A stretch of 64,000 nt of DNA from positions 62,001 through 126,000 of the forward strand of contig SUXI01000002.1 in assembly GCA_015060975.1 (NCBI GenBank), in the 5' to 3' direction. Of this stretch, positions 45,359 through 54,845 are shown piece by piece (the first letter of the stretch is position 1; each line of letters starts with the position of its first letter). This DNA is from Bacteroidales bacterium (GTDB lineage Bacteria; Bacteroidota; Bacteroidia; Bacteroidales; Muribaculaceae). The notes below the pieces were generated by a model. The model ran no database searches and was not told the DNA's origin. It worked only from the letters and a program-made list of their open reading frames with translations. Both the position numbers and the translations under genes were made by a program.

Positions 45359-45523
45359 ATGAAAAAGTATCGTTGCACTGTATGTGATTGGATTTATGAC
45401 CCCGAAGTAGGTGACCCTGATGGCGGTATCGCTCCCGGAACTGCGTTTGAAGACATCCCCGATGATTGGAGCTGTCCTTTATGTGGAGTAACCAAGGAAG
45501 ATTTTGAATTGGTAGAAGAATGA
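45359..45523 (+). CDS. Rubredoxin
   Basis: A 54-residue rubredoxin, complete: [20 protein letters not shown] at the start, Cys6, Cys9, Cys39 and Cys42 as iron ligands (CTVC and CPLCG), and the conserved [18 protein letters not shown] between. It carries one electron in the cytoplasm and is the usual donor of superoxide reductase (38466) and of rubrerythrin. It is transcribed alone from its own promoter and ends in a strong hairpin at 45579. Confidence 0.95.
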   Translation: MKKYRCTVCDWIYDPEVGDPDGGIAPGTAFEDIPDDWSCPLCGVTKEDFELVEE

Positions 45524-45578
45524 GAAATAAATTAATAGTACTATTTATTGTTAGTTATAATATAGATGTTTCTTTAAC

Positions 45579-45609
45579 GAAAATGGAAGTGGCATTCACT
45601 TCCATTTTC
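45579..45609. terminator. Bidirectional terminator between rubredoxin and acyltransferase genes
   Basis: A perfect 13-bp stem GAAAATGGAAGTG / CACTTCCATTTTC has a 5-nt loop and lies between convergent genes. Confidence 0.8.
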
Positions 45610-45614
45610 ATATA

Positions 45615-46601
45615 CTAACAAATATATTTTTTTATCGGCGTACATGACAACAGATATATTAGTAACGCCGAACAAAGGAATGTAGCTATCGGAGCAATCA
45701 ATATAGCACATTCACAATTTTGGATACAAGGCAATACCACATATTGAAATATAGCGGTGTGGCAAAGATATATCCCAAACGAAAGTTTTGCCAATCGGCT
45801 CACTCCTATCATAATCCATTCGGGTAATCGATTAATAGGTGTAATTAAAATGAAATATATTGACATATACGCCACAATATTTATGTGTAAATCGTTATAA
45901 AGCATATATGTCAAGCCATACTTCTCGGTAAAAAAATACAATCTTATTGGCAAAGCAACAGCTAAAAGCAACAGCACTATCCATGCAATCGTTTTATAAC
46001 GAAGCGACTCCTCTCTCAATGGATATTTATAAAGATAATATCCAAGCAGCATATAACCTAAATATCCCACAAATGGACTCAACATTGTGTCATGAATATT
46101 TTGGGGGAAATCGACAAAATATGATGCGTATGGAATCATTGTAGATAAAGCCCATAACACAAGGGCATATTCAATCCATCTTCGAGATACATTTTTAATC
46201 CACACACTCATAATTGGAGCCGCAAGATAAAACCCGATAAGCACATACATAAACCATGCCGCTGTAAATGAGGGCTTTAATGGCAATGAATAAAACTCTT
46301 TCCACAACTCACCAAGAGTCCAACCTTCAAAATAATACGACAATAATAAATACACTATCGACCACATCAAAAATGGTGGAATTATGCGACGAAAACGCTT
46401 AAAAAGAAAAGTTTTGCCACTACCTTCAACCGGTAGCAAAACAGCACCCGATATCATAAAGAACAATACACTATCACCAACAATGAGTCGCATCAATGTA
46501 ACATCATCGGCACCAAGTCCTATTGCAATCGTGTGATCAATAATTACAAAAATCATCGCCACGACCCGCAATAAATCTATGCCGAAGATGCGCCGTGTCA
46601 T
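45615..46601 (-). CDS. Acyltransferase family 3 membrane protein
   Basis: About ten membrane helices over 328 residues, with the family start FGIDLLRVVAMIFVIIDHTIAIG (conserved Arg and His in helix 1) and FFMISGAVLLP, then FKRFRRIIPPFLMWSIVY with the conserved Arg-Arg-Ile-Pro-Pro. These enzymes acylate surface sugars at the inner membrane. It overlaps the WYL regulator by 4 nt (ATGA), so that regulator may control it. It is unlike the copy at 21634 apart from the shared motifs. Confidence 0.88.
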   Translation of the reverse strand: MTRRIFGIDLLRVVAMIFVIIDHTIAIGLGADDVTLMRLIVGDSVLFFMISGAVLLPVEGSGKTFLFKRFRRIIPPFLMWSIVYLLLSYYFEGWTLGELWKEFYSLPLKPSFTAAWFMYVLIGFYLAAPIMSVWIKNVSRRWIEYALVLWALSTMIPYASYFVDFPQNIHDTMLSPFVGYLGYMLLGYYLYKYPLREESLRYKTIAWIVLLLLAVALPIRLYFFTEKYGLTYMLYNDLHINIVAYMSIYFILITPINRLPEWIMIGVSRLAKLSFGIYLCHTAIFQYVVLPCIQNCECAILIAPIATFLCSALLIYLLSCTPIKKYIC

Positions 46602-47494
46602 TTCTTATAATTAGCAAGAGTTTCCTCTAAACTTGTTACAATCATCGCCTTTAATTCTGGGGGCTCCATTACCACAATACTTGGACCAAAAGAAAGCAAC
46701 TCTTGCATAAAGTCAGGAGTAATGCGAATTTTGTAATTAAATATAGAATAACTATCGTGAATAATCTCTTGTTGCGAATGATGCAAAGGTAATGCTCTAA
46801 TATATTTTGCTTGGCGAGAATCGGTTTTTATCGCCACATTTTTTATTTCACCCTGTGAAAAGATAATTCCATAACTATATTTTATATATTGCTCAACATC
46901 AAAATCATCGGGCATCTCAAAACTTTCCTGCATCACAACAACATCTTTCATGCGGTCGAGAGCATACGTTTTCACCTTGCCTTCTTTAACATTGAGTCCT
47001 GTCACATACCACCGCTGACGAAAAATCTTCAAAAAATATGGTTCAACAACAATATCATGAGTTGCACTTAATCGAGAATAGGGTTGATAGGAAAACTTTA
47101 TTTGGTGATACTCTTTCAGCGCATCTATAACAATTGATAAATAATCCCTCGCTGATGGCACATTTTCAAGAAAAATGCGATGTGCCACATCGCGCGAATC
47201 ACTCAACACATTACTTGTCGCAACCGAGTTAAGCAACCAGTTTGTCACGCTTTCACTATGAGCATCACACTCATCTATATAATACTCAAATGTCGATGGA
47301 TTACACTCTATGTTTATTTTAAATAATTCCTCAATCGCCATCCGATAATTATAAAATGTGCGTCGAGGAAGAGCCTCGCCATTTGAGAATGGCGATTTTT
47401 TCCACCTGGCATTTAATTCCTCACGGGTTATGCATCCATAACGTTTAATAGTATCAACCAGCCATATATAGCGATTGAATAAGTCTCTTGACAT
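46598..47494 (-). CDS. WYL-domain transcriptional regulator
   Basis: A 298-residue regulator with an N-terminal helix-turn-helix-like region (YGCITREELNARWKKSPFSNGEALPRRTFYNYRMAIEELF, about 18-57) and a WYL domain at about 125-195 (HQIKFSYQPYSRLSATHDIVVEPYFLKIFRQRWYVTGLNV, with WYV in place of WYL). A C-terminal WCX-like domain follows. WYL domains sense nucleic acid or nucleotide ligands and often control stress or defence genes. No defence genes are adjacent. Confidence 0.9.
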   Translation of the reverse strand: MSRDLFNRYIWLVDTIKRYGCITREELNARWKKSPFSNGEALPRRTFYNYRMAIEELFKINIECNPSTFEYYIDECDAHSESVTNWLLNSVATSNVLSDSRDVAHRIFLENVPSARDYLSIVIDALKEYHQIKFSYQPYSRLSATHDIVVEPYFLKIFRQRWYVTGLNVKEGKVKTYALDRMKDVVVMQESFEMPDDFDVEQYIKYSYGIIFSQGEIKNVAIKTDSRQAKYIRALPLHHSQQEIIHDSYSIFNYKIRITPDFMQELLSFGPSIVVMEPPELKAMIVTSLEETLANYKK

Positions 47495-47548
47495 AGAAGT
47501 TTGGTTATATTAATTTTGGTTATTATAAGGAGAGATTTCTATTGCTTT

Positions 47549-49009
47549 CTATTTCTTTTCACTTTTCCCTACAGAAAGCAATACCAATCCTATTACTGTC
47601 AAAACTGCGTTTATTATCAATAGTTCAAAACTTGTGGTATAATCAAATTGTTCTTTAAGTTGCCATTGCACAACCCACGACAACGCCGGAGCCAACACAC
47701 ACACAACAGGAACCATCTTGTCACGAACTTGCAATTTGATAAACATGCCAAATACAAACAGACCAAGAATAGGACCGTATGTGTAAGAAGCAAGAGTATA
47801 AACAGCACTAATGGCATCTTGATTACTTGCATAGTAGAACACAATAATCACTAACCCCATCAATACCGACATCATCACATGAACCATTTTTCGCACGCGG
47901 GTGAGCTTGGCATCATTATATTTTTTTTGTCCATCAAGAATATCAACGGTAAAAGAGGTTGTAAGAGATGTGATTGCAGAGCCCGCTGCCGAATAAGCTG
48001 CCGATATCAATCCTAATACAAATAACACCAATACCACAACCGGCATCCCATCACTTTGCGCTACCATGCCAAATATTTCATCGGCTTTTTCGGGCATAGC
48101 CATATTCCTTTCCCCCATATACATAACCAGTAGCGTTCCCAAAACAAGAAACAGCGCAATTACAAAGAACTGAACTATACTACTAACTATCATATTTTTT
48201 TGCGATTCCTTAGAATCTTTACACGCCAAATTGCGTTGCATCATATCTTGATCAAGACCGGTAGTAGCTATCACCATAAACACACCGGCTAAAAACTGTT
48301 TCCAAAAATATGTCCCAGCTTTAGCATCTTCAAAAAAGAACACTTGTGATGTTTTATCATCAGAAACCGCACTTATCATCTCCCCAAACGAAAAGCCTAA
48401 TCCTTTTGCGATAAAGTAGATGCATAGCACTACCGAAAACACCAAGCAACAACTTTTAAGCACATCGGTCCAAATCACAGACTTCACTCCCCCTTGAGCA
48501 GTGTAAAGCCATATCAACGCGATTGTAGCCACTACATTTAGCACAAAAGGTATTCCAAGCGGGTCAAACACAAGTATTTGCAATGTAGCGCATACTACCA
48601 AAAAACGCACCGAAGCGCCCAATATTTTTGACACAAAAAACAGCCATGCCCCACTACGATAAGTAGCTACACCAAAACGCTCTCCAAGATAGCCATAAAT
48701 CGACACCAAATTACGCTTGTAAAACATTGGAATCAATACAAATGCAATAAGGAAATAACCAACAATAAATCCTAAACACATTTGCAAATATGAATAACCT
48801 TTAGCGACAACCATACCGGGCACAGAAATAAAAGTTACCCCCGAAATAGCAGCACCAATAGTGGCTATCGACACCAATATCCAAGGATTTTTACGATTTC
48901 CCGAAAAGAATGTGGCATTATCTGATTTGCGTGAAGCAAAGTAAGAAATCAACAATAATAATGCGAAATAAGCGATTATCGTTAGAATTACTATCCAATG
49001 GTTTTGCAT
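47549..49009 (-). CDS. Sodium:solute symporter (SSS family)
   Basis: A 486-residue transporter with about 13 helices and the SSS pattern: SIATIGAAISGVTFISVPGMV near the start and AYSAAGSAITSLTTSFTVDIL, where Ser/Thr residues belong to the sodium site. It lies 41 nt behind the NamZ gene, so it may carry the N-acetylmuramic acid released by NamZ, or another wall-derived compound. The substrate is inferred only from that neighbour; sialic acid or other solutes are equally possible from sequence. Confidence 0.88.
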   Translation of the reverse strand: MQNHWIVILTIIAYFALLLLISYFASRKSDNATFFSGNRKNPWILVSIATIGAAISGVTFISVPGMVVAKGYSYLQMCLGFIVGYFLIAFVLIPMFYKRNLVSIYGYLGERFGVATYRSGAWLFFVSKILGASVRFLVVCATLQILVFDPLGIPFVLNVVATIALIWLYTAQGGVKSVIWTDVLKSCCLVFSVVLCIYFIAKGLGFSFGEMISAVSDDKTSQVFFFEDAKAGTYFWKQFLAGVFMVIATTGLDQDMMQRNLACKDSKESQKNMIVSSIVQFFVIALFLVLGTLLVMYMGERNMAMPEKADEIFGMVAQSDGMPVVVLVLFVLGLISAAYSAAGSAITSLTTSFTVDILDGQKKYNDAKLTRVRKMVHVMMSVLMGLVIIVFYYASNQDAISAVYTLASYTYGPILGLFVFGMFIKLQVRDKMVPVVCVLAPALSWVVQWQLKEQFDYTTSFELLIINAVLTVIGLVLLSVGKSEKK

Positions 49010-49050
49010 GACAAATTATTTGTTTTTGTTGTTTATTTTAATGATTATAG

Positions 49051-50253
49051 TTATTCGGCATATAGCAAATAGGGTTTGCGTTGTGTCTTAAATGCCTCAA
49101 CATCATCTTTCCATGATGCTTTTATTTCATCTGCGCTTTTACCATCTGCTATCATTTTTCTCACCCTTCCGTTGCCTATTAGCTTTTCAAAGAATTCTTT
49201 AGCACCGGCATATTTATATCCATTATCAAAAAATTCATCAACCGGCACATTCATCTTTTTGTAAGCATCAATCAAATATTCTAAATTCACTCCTTTTGCG
49301 ATAATCTCCTCATTGTTTAGATTTCGCAAATCTCGTCCATTGCATTTTTTATTTAATAGCGGTGGATTTTTTGCTCCTTCTACACTCCGGGGAGTAAATG
49401 TGAAATCACACCCTTTCATGTCAGGATGACCATAAATTTCAAATGGAGCATCGGTTCCTCGACCAAGGCTCACTGCCGTTCCTTCAAAATAGCAGATTGA
49501 TGGATAGAGATAAATCGATTTCATTGTACGAAGATTGGGCGATGGAGCGATTGGCAACACATAGCGAGTTTGATGCGAATAATTATCACATTTAATTACC
49601 GCTAAGGGCACTTTTTTCCCATCTTTAAGCCATCCTTCACCATTAGCCATCAATGCAATCTCTCCCATTGTCAAGCCATGCACTATGGGTATTGGCAATC
49701 GCCCTACCCCCGACTTATATTTCATATTCAAAACAGGACCGTCAACATACATTCCATTTGGGTTTGGACGGTCAAGAACCATAAATTCCTTGCCATTAGC
49801 AATCGCTGCATCCATCAAATCAATCATCGTGCAGTAATAAGTATAGAATCTCAACCCCACATCTTGAATATCGGTAACAATGATATCGATTTTATCAAAT
49901 GTTTCTTTCGATAATGCTTTTTTCTTGTTGCTACCATAAAGAGATTCGATGCTAATTCCGGTTTTTGTATCAACCGAACTTTTTACCGACTCTCCGGCAT
50001 CGGCAGTTCCGCGAAACCCATGTTCAGGAGAAAATATCACAGCCACATCAAGCCCGTTTTCAAGCATTATATCAAGTGTGTGTTTATCCCCAACCATTCC
50101 AGTGTGATTGGAATAAAGACCGATTTTTTTCCCTTTAAGCATTGGCACATATTGTTCAATTCGAGCAGCAGCAACTACCACATTTTGAGCTGAAATAGAA
50201 ATATTAAACAACACCAACATTGTTAGTGCCAAAATCATTACCTTACGATTCAT
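49051..50253 (-). CDS. Exo-beta-N-acetylmuramidase NamZ (DUF1343 family)
   Basis: A signal peptide (1-22, ending SISAQN) leads a 400-residue DUF1343 protein. Typical blocks are GKKIGLYSNHTGMV, IFSPEHGFRGTADAGE, SLYGSNKKKALSKETFDKIDIIVTDIQDVGLRFYTYY, EFMVLDRPNPNG and IYLYPSICYFEGTAVSLGRGTDAPFE. The family was shown to remove MurNAc from the non-reducing ends of peptidoglycan fragments. It is the first gene of the run with the symporter, WYL regulator and acyltransferase. murQ and murK homologues are not in the window. Confidence 0.9.
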   Translation of the reverse strand: MNRKVMILALTMLVLFNISISAQNVVVAAARIEQYVPMLKGKKIGLYSNHTGMVGDKHTLDIMLENGLDVAVIFSPEHGFRGTADAGESVKSSVDTKTGISIESLYGSNKKKALSKETFDKIDIIVTDIQDVGLRFYTYYCTMIDLMDAAIANGKEFMVLDRPNPNGMYVDGPVLNMKYKSGVGRLPIPIVHGLTMGEIALMANGEGWLKDGKKVPLAVIKCDNYSHQTRYVLPIAPSPNLRTMKSIYLYPSICYFEGTAVSLGRGTDAPFEIYGHPDMKGCDFTFTPRSVEGAKNPPLLNKKCNGRDLRNLNNEEIIAKGVNLEYLIDAYKKMNVPVDEFFDNGYKYAGAKEFFEKLIGNGRVRKMIADGKSADEIKASWKDDVEAFKTQRKPYLLYAE

Positions 50254-50399
50254 ATATTAACTAAACTTAAATATTTTGTAAAGATACAAACAAAATAAAT
50301 ATGCATTTACGAGTTTCAAGCCTGCTATCCTTAAATTTTCTTAAATCTATCATTTTTTCTCGTCAAAAATTCATTTTATAAATGATTATCTATCTATTG

Positions 50400-50431
50400 T
50401 TTGCAACTTCTCAAAATAATCACTATTTTTG
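50400..50431 (+). promoter_or_regulatory. Promoter of tRNA-Ala
   Basis: TTTG (50400-50403), a 20-nt spacer and TATTTTTG (50424-50431), 12 nt before the tRNA. Confidence 0.75.
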
Positions 50432-50443
50432 CACTCTCAATTA

Positions 50444-50517
50444 GGGGTATTAGCTCATCTGGCTAGAGCGCGACACTGGCAGTGTCGAGGTGAGCGGTTC
50501 GAGTCCGCTATACTCCA
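50444..50517 (+). tRNA. tRNA-Ala (anticodon GGC)
   Basis: A 74-nt cloverleaf: acceptor GGGGTAT / ATACTCC, D arm with AGCTC and GAGC, anticodon loop CTGGCAG giving GGC, T arm with GGTTCGAGTCC and discriminator A. CCA is not encoded. It is followed at once by a terminator at 50519. Confidence 0.95.
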
Positions 50518-50518
50518 C

Positions 50519-50545
50519 AAAAAAACCGACCATGGTCGGTTTTTT
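50519..50545 (+). terminator. Intrinsic terminator after tRNA-Ala
   Basis: AAAAAACCGAC pairs with GTCGGTTTTTT around CATG. It can also act on the minus strand for the small lipoprotein gene. Confidence 0.85.
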
Positions 50546-50590
50546 GTGTATTCCTTTGACATCAACAACGCTAAAATATATTTCCAGCAA

Positions 50591-50779
50591 TCACTCTCCG
50601 TCTGACATATTACCAATGCCCTCATATGGAGTTGTGCTTTCAAATGCCTCAATTGGCATTTCCATTCCAAATGTATCTTCTTCCTCTGTATTGATTTGGT
50701 TTTCTGTTTGACCCTCACCTTTAGTTCCACACGATGCCATAAACAAAACCATTCCTAATAAATAAAATATTTTTTTCAT
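50591..50779 (-). CDS. Small acidic lipoprotein
   Basis: A 62-residue protein starts MKKIFYLLGMVLFMASCGTK, a clear lipoprotein signal with lipobox Cys17. The mature 45 residues are acidic and disorder-like (NTEEEDTFGMEMPIEAFE). No family is recognised. The ATG at 50779 was chosen over one three codons upstream because it gives a normal signal start. A -7 box TACATTTG at 50814-50821 precedes it on the same strand. Confidence 0.65.
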   Translation of the reverse strand: MKKIFYLLGMVLFMASCGTKGEGQTENQINTEEEDTFGMEMPIEAFESTTPYEGIGNMSDGE

Positions 50780-50813
50780 ATAATTCAATTAATATCGTTT
50801 TACATTTCCATTG

Positions 50814-50821
50814 CAAATGTA
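50814..50821 (-). promoter_or_regulatory. -7 promoter box of the small lipoprotein gene
   Basis: On the minus strand TACATTTG, a perfect TAnnTTTG match, 34 nt before the start at 50779. Confidence 0.55.
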
Positions 50822-50904
50822 GCATTTTTAATTAATATATAAAATCAATATGCGCTTTAAAGCAATTTCAAGCATTCAACAACTATCTTTTTTCGTTCCG
50901 AGTT

Positions 50905-53661
50905 TTAATGAGCTTCAAGCCAATTTCGTCCTACTCCGGCCGACACAGTCAATGCAACTCTACCATGATAAGCATTCTCCATTTCTCTTTTAACTATTGC
51001 ATCAACGACCTCCAATTCATCTTGAATAACATTAAACACCAATTCATCATGAACCTGCATAATCATTTTTGAGCGCAATCCTTTTTTAGCAAAATCGCGA
51101 TTTATATTAATCATGGCAATTTTAATTATATCGGCTGCCGAGCCCTGGATAGGCGCATTCACCGCATTTCGTTCGGCATAGCCACGCACTACCGCATTAC
51201 GGGAATTTATATCGGGAAGATAACGTCTTCGCCCTTTAATCGTTGATACATATCCTTCTTTACGCACTCGTTCAATACTATCGTCCATATATTGTCGCAA
51301 TTGCGGGTAGGTTTCATAATATCCATTGATAAGTTTTTTTGCTTCGGAACGTGAAATCGCCAAACGTTCTGAAAGTCCAAATGCCGAAATACCATAAATG
51401 ATTCCAAAATTAGCAGTCTTGGCATATCGTCGTTGTTCATCGGTTACCTCATCAATAGGCACATTATATATTTTCGCCGCTGTTGCCCGGTGAATATCTG
51501 CACCCATTTTAAATGCATCAATCATGCTTTCATCTCCACTCATATCGGCAATCAATCGCAATTCTATCTGAGAATAATCAGCCGAATAAAGCACACAATT
51601 TTCATCTGAGACAAAAGCCCGTCTTATTTCACGCCCATCATCGGTTCTAATTGGGATATTTTGCAAATTAGGATTTGCCGAGGAGATTCGTCCCGTAGCC
51701 GTAATAGTTTGATTATATGATGTATGAATCTTTCCTGTTGCCGGGTTTATCAATTCAGGCAATGCGTTTATATATGTACTTAACAACTTTCTCAAACCTC
51801 TTATCTTCAATATCAGGTCAACAATAGAATGTGATTGCCTATATTTCTCCAATATTTCTTCTGTGGTTGAGTAGGCTCCGCGCTTTGTGCGCTTGGCTTT
51901 AGGGTCAATTTTCAATCGTTCAAACAAAACCTCTCCCACTTGCATTGGTGAAGCAATATTAAATTCCCCTCCTGCCAGCTGATATACCTCTTGTTCCATT
52001 CTCAACATTCGCATAGTTAATTGTTGCGATAATTTTCCTAATTCGCCCACATCAATCCTCACACCTTCAATCTCCATTCCCGCCAATACCTTCACAAATG
52101 GCAATTCTATTTCAACCATCAAATTTGTTAAATTCTTTTCGGCAAGAATGTTTTTAAATTTCTCACTAATGCGTAATGTAACATCGGCAATCTCACACAT
52201 CACATTTGCCACGCTCAATTCATCAATCGCAACTCCAGGCTTATATATCGGTGATTCCTCCTCATTATTACCCATCATATACCCTAAATACTTAAACGCT
52301 AATGAAGGCAATGAATGTTTCATTTCCGATTGAATAAGATAATGAGCCACAGAGGTATCATAATATTGTGACGTTAACACAATTCCTTCATTATGTAGCA
52401 CAATAATATCGCGTTTTACATCGTGACTCACCAACTGTATTGTAGAAGATTCAAACAACCGCCTAAGTGCGATTTTCATTTGTTGACGCAAATGTTTATC
52501 GGCAGGAAGTGCTACATAAACAGCCTCACCCTCATTGGTAGCCAACGCCAATCCACGCCATTGCGCAGTCATTGCATCAGCGCCTATCGAATATATTGCG
52601 ATACCCACTTGCTGTCGAGACAACACTTTTCCCTCTATATACTTTGTCACATCCTCTATTGCATTCAAAGTTGAATATCCGGTAAAAACTGCTGATGGCA
52701 CAATCTCTCTTGGCGAATCAAACAAAGATGGAGCGTCGAATAACGACAACTGCCCCTGAGGTTCGGGCTGTTGCGAAATGGCTATTGGTGACACATGCAA
52801 TTTTGACAAAAACGTTTTAAACTCCAGTTCGGTATATATCTCAGCCAAACGTTGAGTATTTGGTTCTTTACGTTTGAGATCGGCTATATTTATATCATTC
52901 GGGACATCGGTTTTTATCGTCACCAAGAATTTTGAGAATTTTATCTTCTCCACATTCTCCGCCACTTTCTTTTGAATCGCCCCTTTAAGCGAATCCACAT
53001 TGGCAATAAGATTTTCAACCGAACCCCACTCATTAATGAGTTTTACCGCCGTTTTCTCTCCCACTCCGGGACACCCCGGCACATTATCACTGGCATCTCC
53101 TTCAAGAGCAAGCATATCTATAACCTGTGCAGGCGATGCTATCCCATATTTTTCACAAACCTCTTTAACTCCCCGCAACTCAAAGCCGGAACCCTTAGAT
53201 GATGGTCTATACATAAAAACATTATCCGACACTAATTGACAATAGTCCTTGTCGGGAGTCATCATATATGTCACATAACCTTCGGCTTCAGCCTTCCGCG
53301 ACAATGTACCTATCACATCATCGGCCTCAAAACCGGGAATTTCAATAATAGTTATATTGTTTGCATCAAGGATATCCTTTATATATGGTATTGATGCGGT
53401 AATATCCTCGGGCTGAGCTTCTCGTTGCGCTTTATATTCGGGGTAAACATCATGACGAAAGGTTCCACCCTTAGGGTCGAAACACACCGCCACATGCGAT
53501 GGGGTTTCCCTTCGCAATACATCTTCAAGCGAATTACAAAATCCAAAAATAGCCGAAGTGTTTAATCCTTTCGACGTAAATCGCGGAGCACGTATCAAAG
53601 CATAATATGCCCTATATATAAGTGCGTATGCATCTATCAATAATAATTTTTTTTCATTCAT
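50905..53661 (-). CDS. polA: DNA polymerase I with degenerate proofreading site
   Basis: PolA fills gaps and removes RNA primers. The N-terminal 5'-nuclease (about 1-295) keeps its Asp clusters (LLIDAYALIYRA, FEADDVIGTL, ALEGDASDNVPG). The polymerase domain has motif A ADYSQIELRLIAD, motif B RRYAKTANFGIIYGIS and motif C QVHDELVF, all intact. In the 3'-5' exonuclease domain (about 330-505) the metal-binding DxE of motif Exo I is replaced: the aligned segment is GIAIYSIGADAM, with Ala355 and Tyr357 where Asp and Glu are expected. Proofreading is therefore probably lost. At 918 residues the length is normal. It looks monocistronic. Confidence 0.95.
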   Translation of the reverse strand: MNEKKLLLIDAYALIYRAYYALIRAPRFTSKGLNTSAIFGFCNSLEDVLRRETPSHVAVCFDPKGGTFRHDVYPEYKAQREAQPEDITASIPYIKDILDANNITIIEIPGFEADDVIGTLSRKAEAEGYVTYMMTPDKDYCQLVSDNVFMYRPSSKGSGFELRGVKEVCEKYGIASPAQVIDMLALEGDASDNVPGCPGVGEKTAVKLINEWGSVENLIANVDSLKGAIQKKVAENVEKIKFSKFLVTIKTDVPNDINIADLKRKEPNTQRLAEIYTELEFKTFLSKLHVSPIAISQQPEPQGQLSLFDAPSLFDSPREIVPSAVFTGYSTLNAIEDVTKYIEGKVLSRQQVGIAIYSIGADAMTAQWRGLALATNEGEAVYVALPADKHLRQQMKIALRRLFESSTIQLVSHDVKRDIIVLHNEGIVLTSQYYDTSVAHYLIQSEMKHSLPSLAFKYLGYMMGNNEEESPIYKPGVAIDELSVANVMCEIADVTLRISEKFKNILAEKNLTNLMVEIELPFVKVLAGMEIEGVRIDVGELGKLSQQLTMRMLRMEQEVYQLAGGEFNIASPMQVGEVLFERLKIDPKAKRTKRGAYSTTEEILEKYRQSHSIVDLILKIRGLRKLLSTYINALPELINPATGKIHTSYNQTITATGRISSANPNLQNIPIRTDDGREIRRAFVSDENCVLYSADYSQIELRLIADMSGDESMIDAFKMGADIHRATAAKIYNVPIDEVTDEQRRYAKTANFGIIYGISAFGLSERLAISRSEAKKLINGYYETYPQLRQYMDDSIERVRKEGYVSTIKGRRRYLPDINSRNAVVRGYAERNAVNAPIQGSAADIIKIAMININRDFAKKGLRSKMIMQVHDELVFNVIQDELEVVDAIVKREMENAYHGRVALTVSAGVGRNWLEAH

Positions 53662-53684
53662 AAGTATTTTTCAACCATTAGTCT

Positions 53685-53692
53685 CAAATATA
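53685..53692 (-). promoter_or_regulatory. -7 promoter box of polA
   Basis: On the minus strand TATATTTG, 23 nt before the polA start. No -33 TTG is evident. Confidence 0.5.
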
Positions 53693-53826
53693 AATAATAG
53701 GATAAATATAGGAATAAAACCGAAACAAAACCCCTATCTTACCGAAAAATTTCAAAAAAAGCATCAAATTTAGCCATTTGCACACCTTTTTATCTCAATT
53801 TAATGCTTTCTTATTATAAGTTTTAC

Positions 53827-53834
53827 TAATTTTG
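53827..53834 (+). promoter_or_regulatory. -7 promoter box of the prenyl synthase gene
   Basis: TAATTTTG, 18 nt before the ATG at 53853. A TTG inside this box (53832) is in frame but cannot be the start codon if the box is used. Confidence 0.55.
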
Positions 53835-53852
53835 CATGAAATATCATTTTCA

Positions 53853-54827
53853 ATGAATACTTTTCAATCAATAAGACAATCAATCGCACCCGAATTAGAG
53901 ATGCTAAACGCTCGTATTACCGAGACATTGGCGTCTCCCAATGCGCTAATGAATCAAGTGATTGAAGGGTACTTAAAAGCTAAAGGGAAACAAATACGTC
54001 CCATCATAGTTATTCTCAGCGCAAACCTGCTTGGAAAAGTTAATAACGATGTTATTTCGGCAGCTACGTCTGTGGAACTGCTTCATAATGCCACACTCAT
54101 TCACGATGATGTGGTAGATGACACCAAGTTGCGTAGAGGAAACCCTACAATTAACAATATTTGGGATAACCACATTGCGGTGCTTGTGGGCGACTTCTTT
54201 CTCTCCACCGCATTACAGCAAGCCATAGCAACAGACAACATTAATATCATCTCATCGATAACCAATCTCGGGAAACTATTATCAATAGGAGAAATCGACC
54301 AAATATATAATGCTCGTTATCACAACCTAAATGAAGAAGCTTATTTTGAAACCATTTATCGCAAAACCGCATCTTTATTTGTGTCGTGCGTTGAAGTTGG
54401 AGCCTTTGCGGTAAACGCATCTCAAGATGACATCAAAAAACTTGCGCAATTTGCCCGCTTGCTTGGATTATGCTTCCAAATCAAAGATGACATCTTCGAT
54501 TATTTCAACGATGAAAAAATAGGGAAGCCCACAGGGAACGACTTGCGTGAAGGGAAAATCACTCTTCCGCTTCTTCATGTGTTGCAAAACGAATCATTGC
54601 CCGGGCACAATGAAATGATAGAACTCTCACAAAAAGAGATTCTGACCACCGATGAAATAAACACTCTCATTGAGTATGCCAAACAACATGGAGGCATTGA
54701 TTATGCCTACAATACCATGAACCGCCTACGAAATGAAGCTGTAGATATTATTTCTCAATTCCCACAATCAGAAACTCGTGATAATTTTATCGCAATTCTT
54801 GACTATATTATTGCCCGCGACATTTAA
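53853..54827 (+). CDS. Polyprenyl diphosphate synthase (long-chain trans type)
   Basis: A trans-prenyltransferase of 324 residues that builds the isoprenoid chain, probably of menaquinone. The first Asp-rich motif is LIHDDVVDDTKLRRGNPT and the second IKDDIFDYF, with GKQIRP (IPP binding) near the start. The residues before the first motif (VELLHNATLIHDD) are small, which fits a long product of 6 or more units. The frame extends to 53832, but that start lies in the promoter, so the ATG at 53853 is preferred. Confidence 0.92.
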   Translation: MNTFQSIRQSIAPELEMLNARITETLASPNALMNQVIEGYLKAKGKQIRPIIVILSANLLGKVNNDVISAATSVELLHNATLIHDDVVDDTKLRRGNPTINNIWDNHIAVLVGDFFLSTALQQAIATDNINIISSITNLGKLLSIGEIDQIYNARYHNLNEEAYFETIYRKTASLFVSCVEVGAFAVNASQDDIKKLAQFARLLGLCFQIKDDIFDYFNDEKIGKPTGNDLREGKITLPLLHVLQNESLPGHNEMIELSQKEILTTDEINTLIEYAKQHGGIDYAYNTMNRLRNEAVDIISQFPQSETRDNFIAILDYIIARDI

Positions 54828-54845
54828 TCTGCCATACATATTCCA

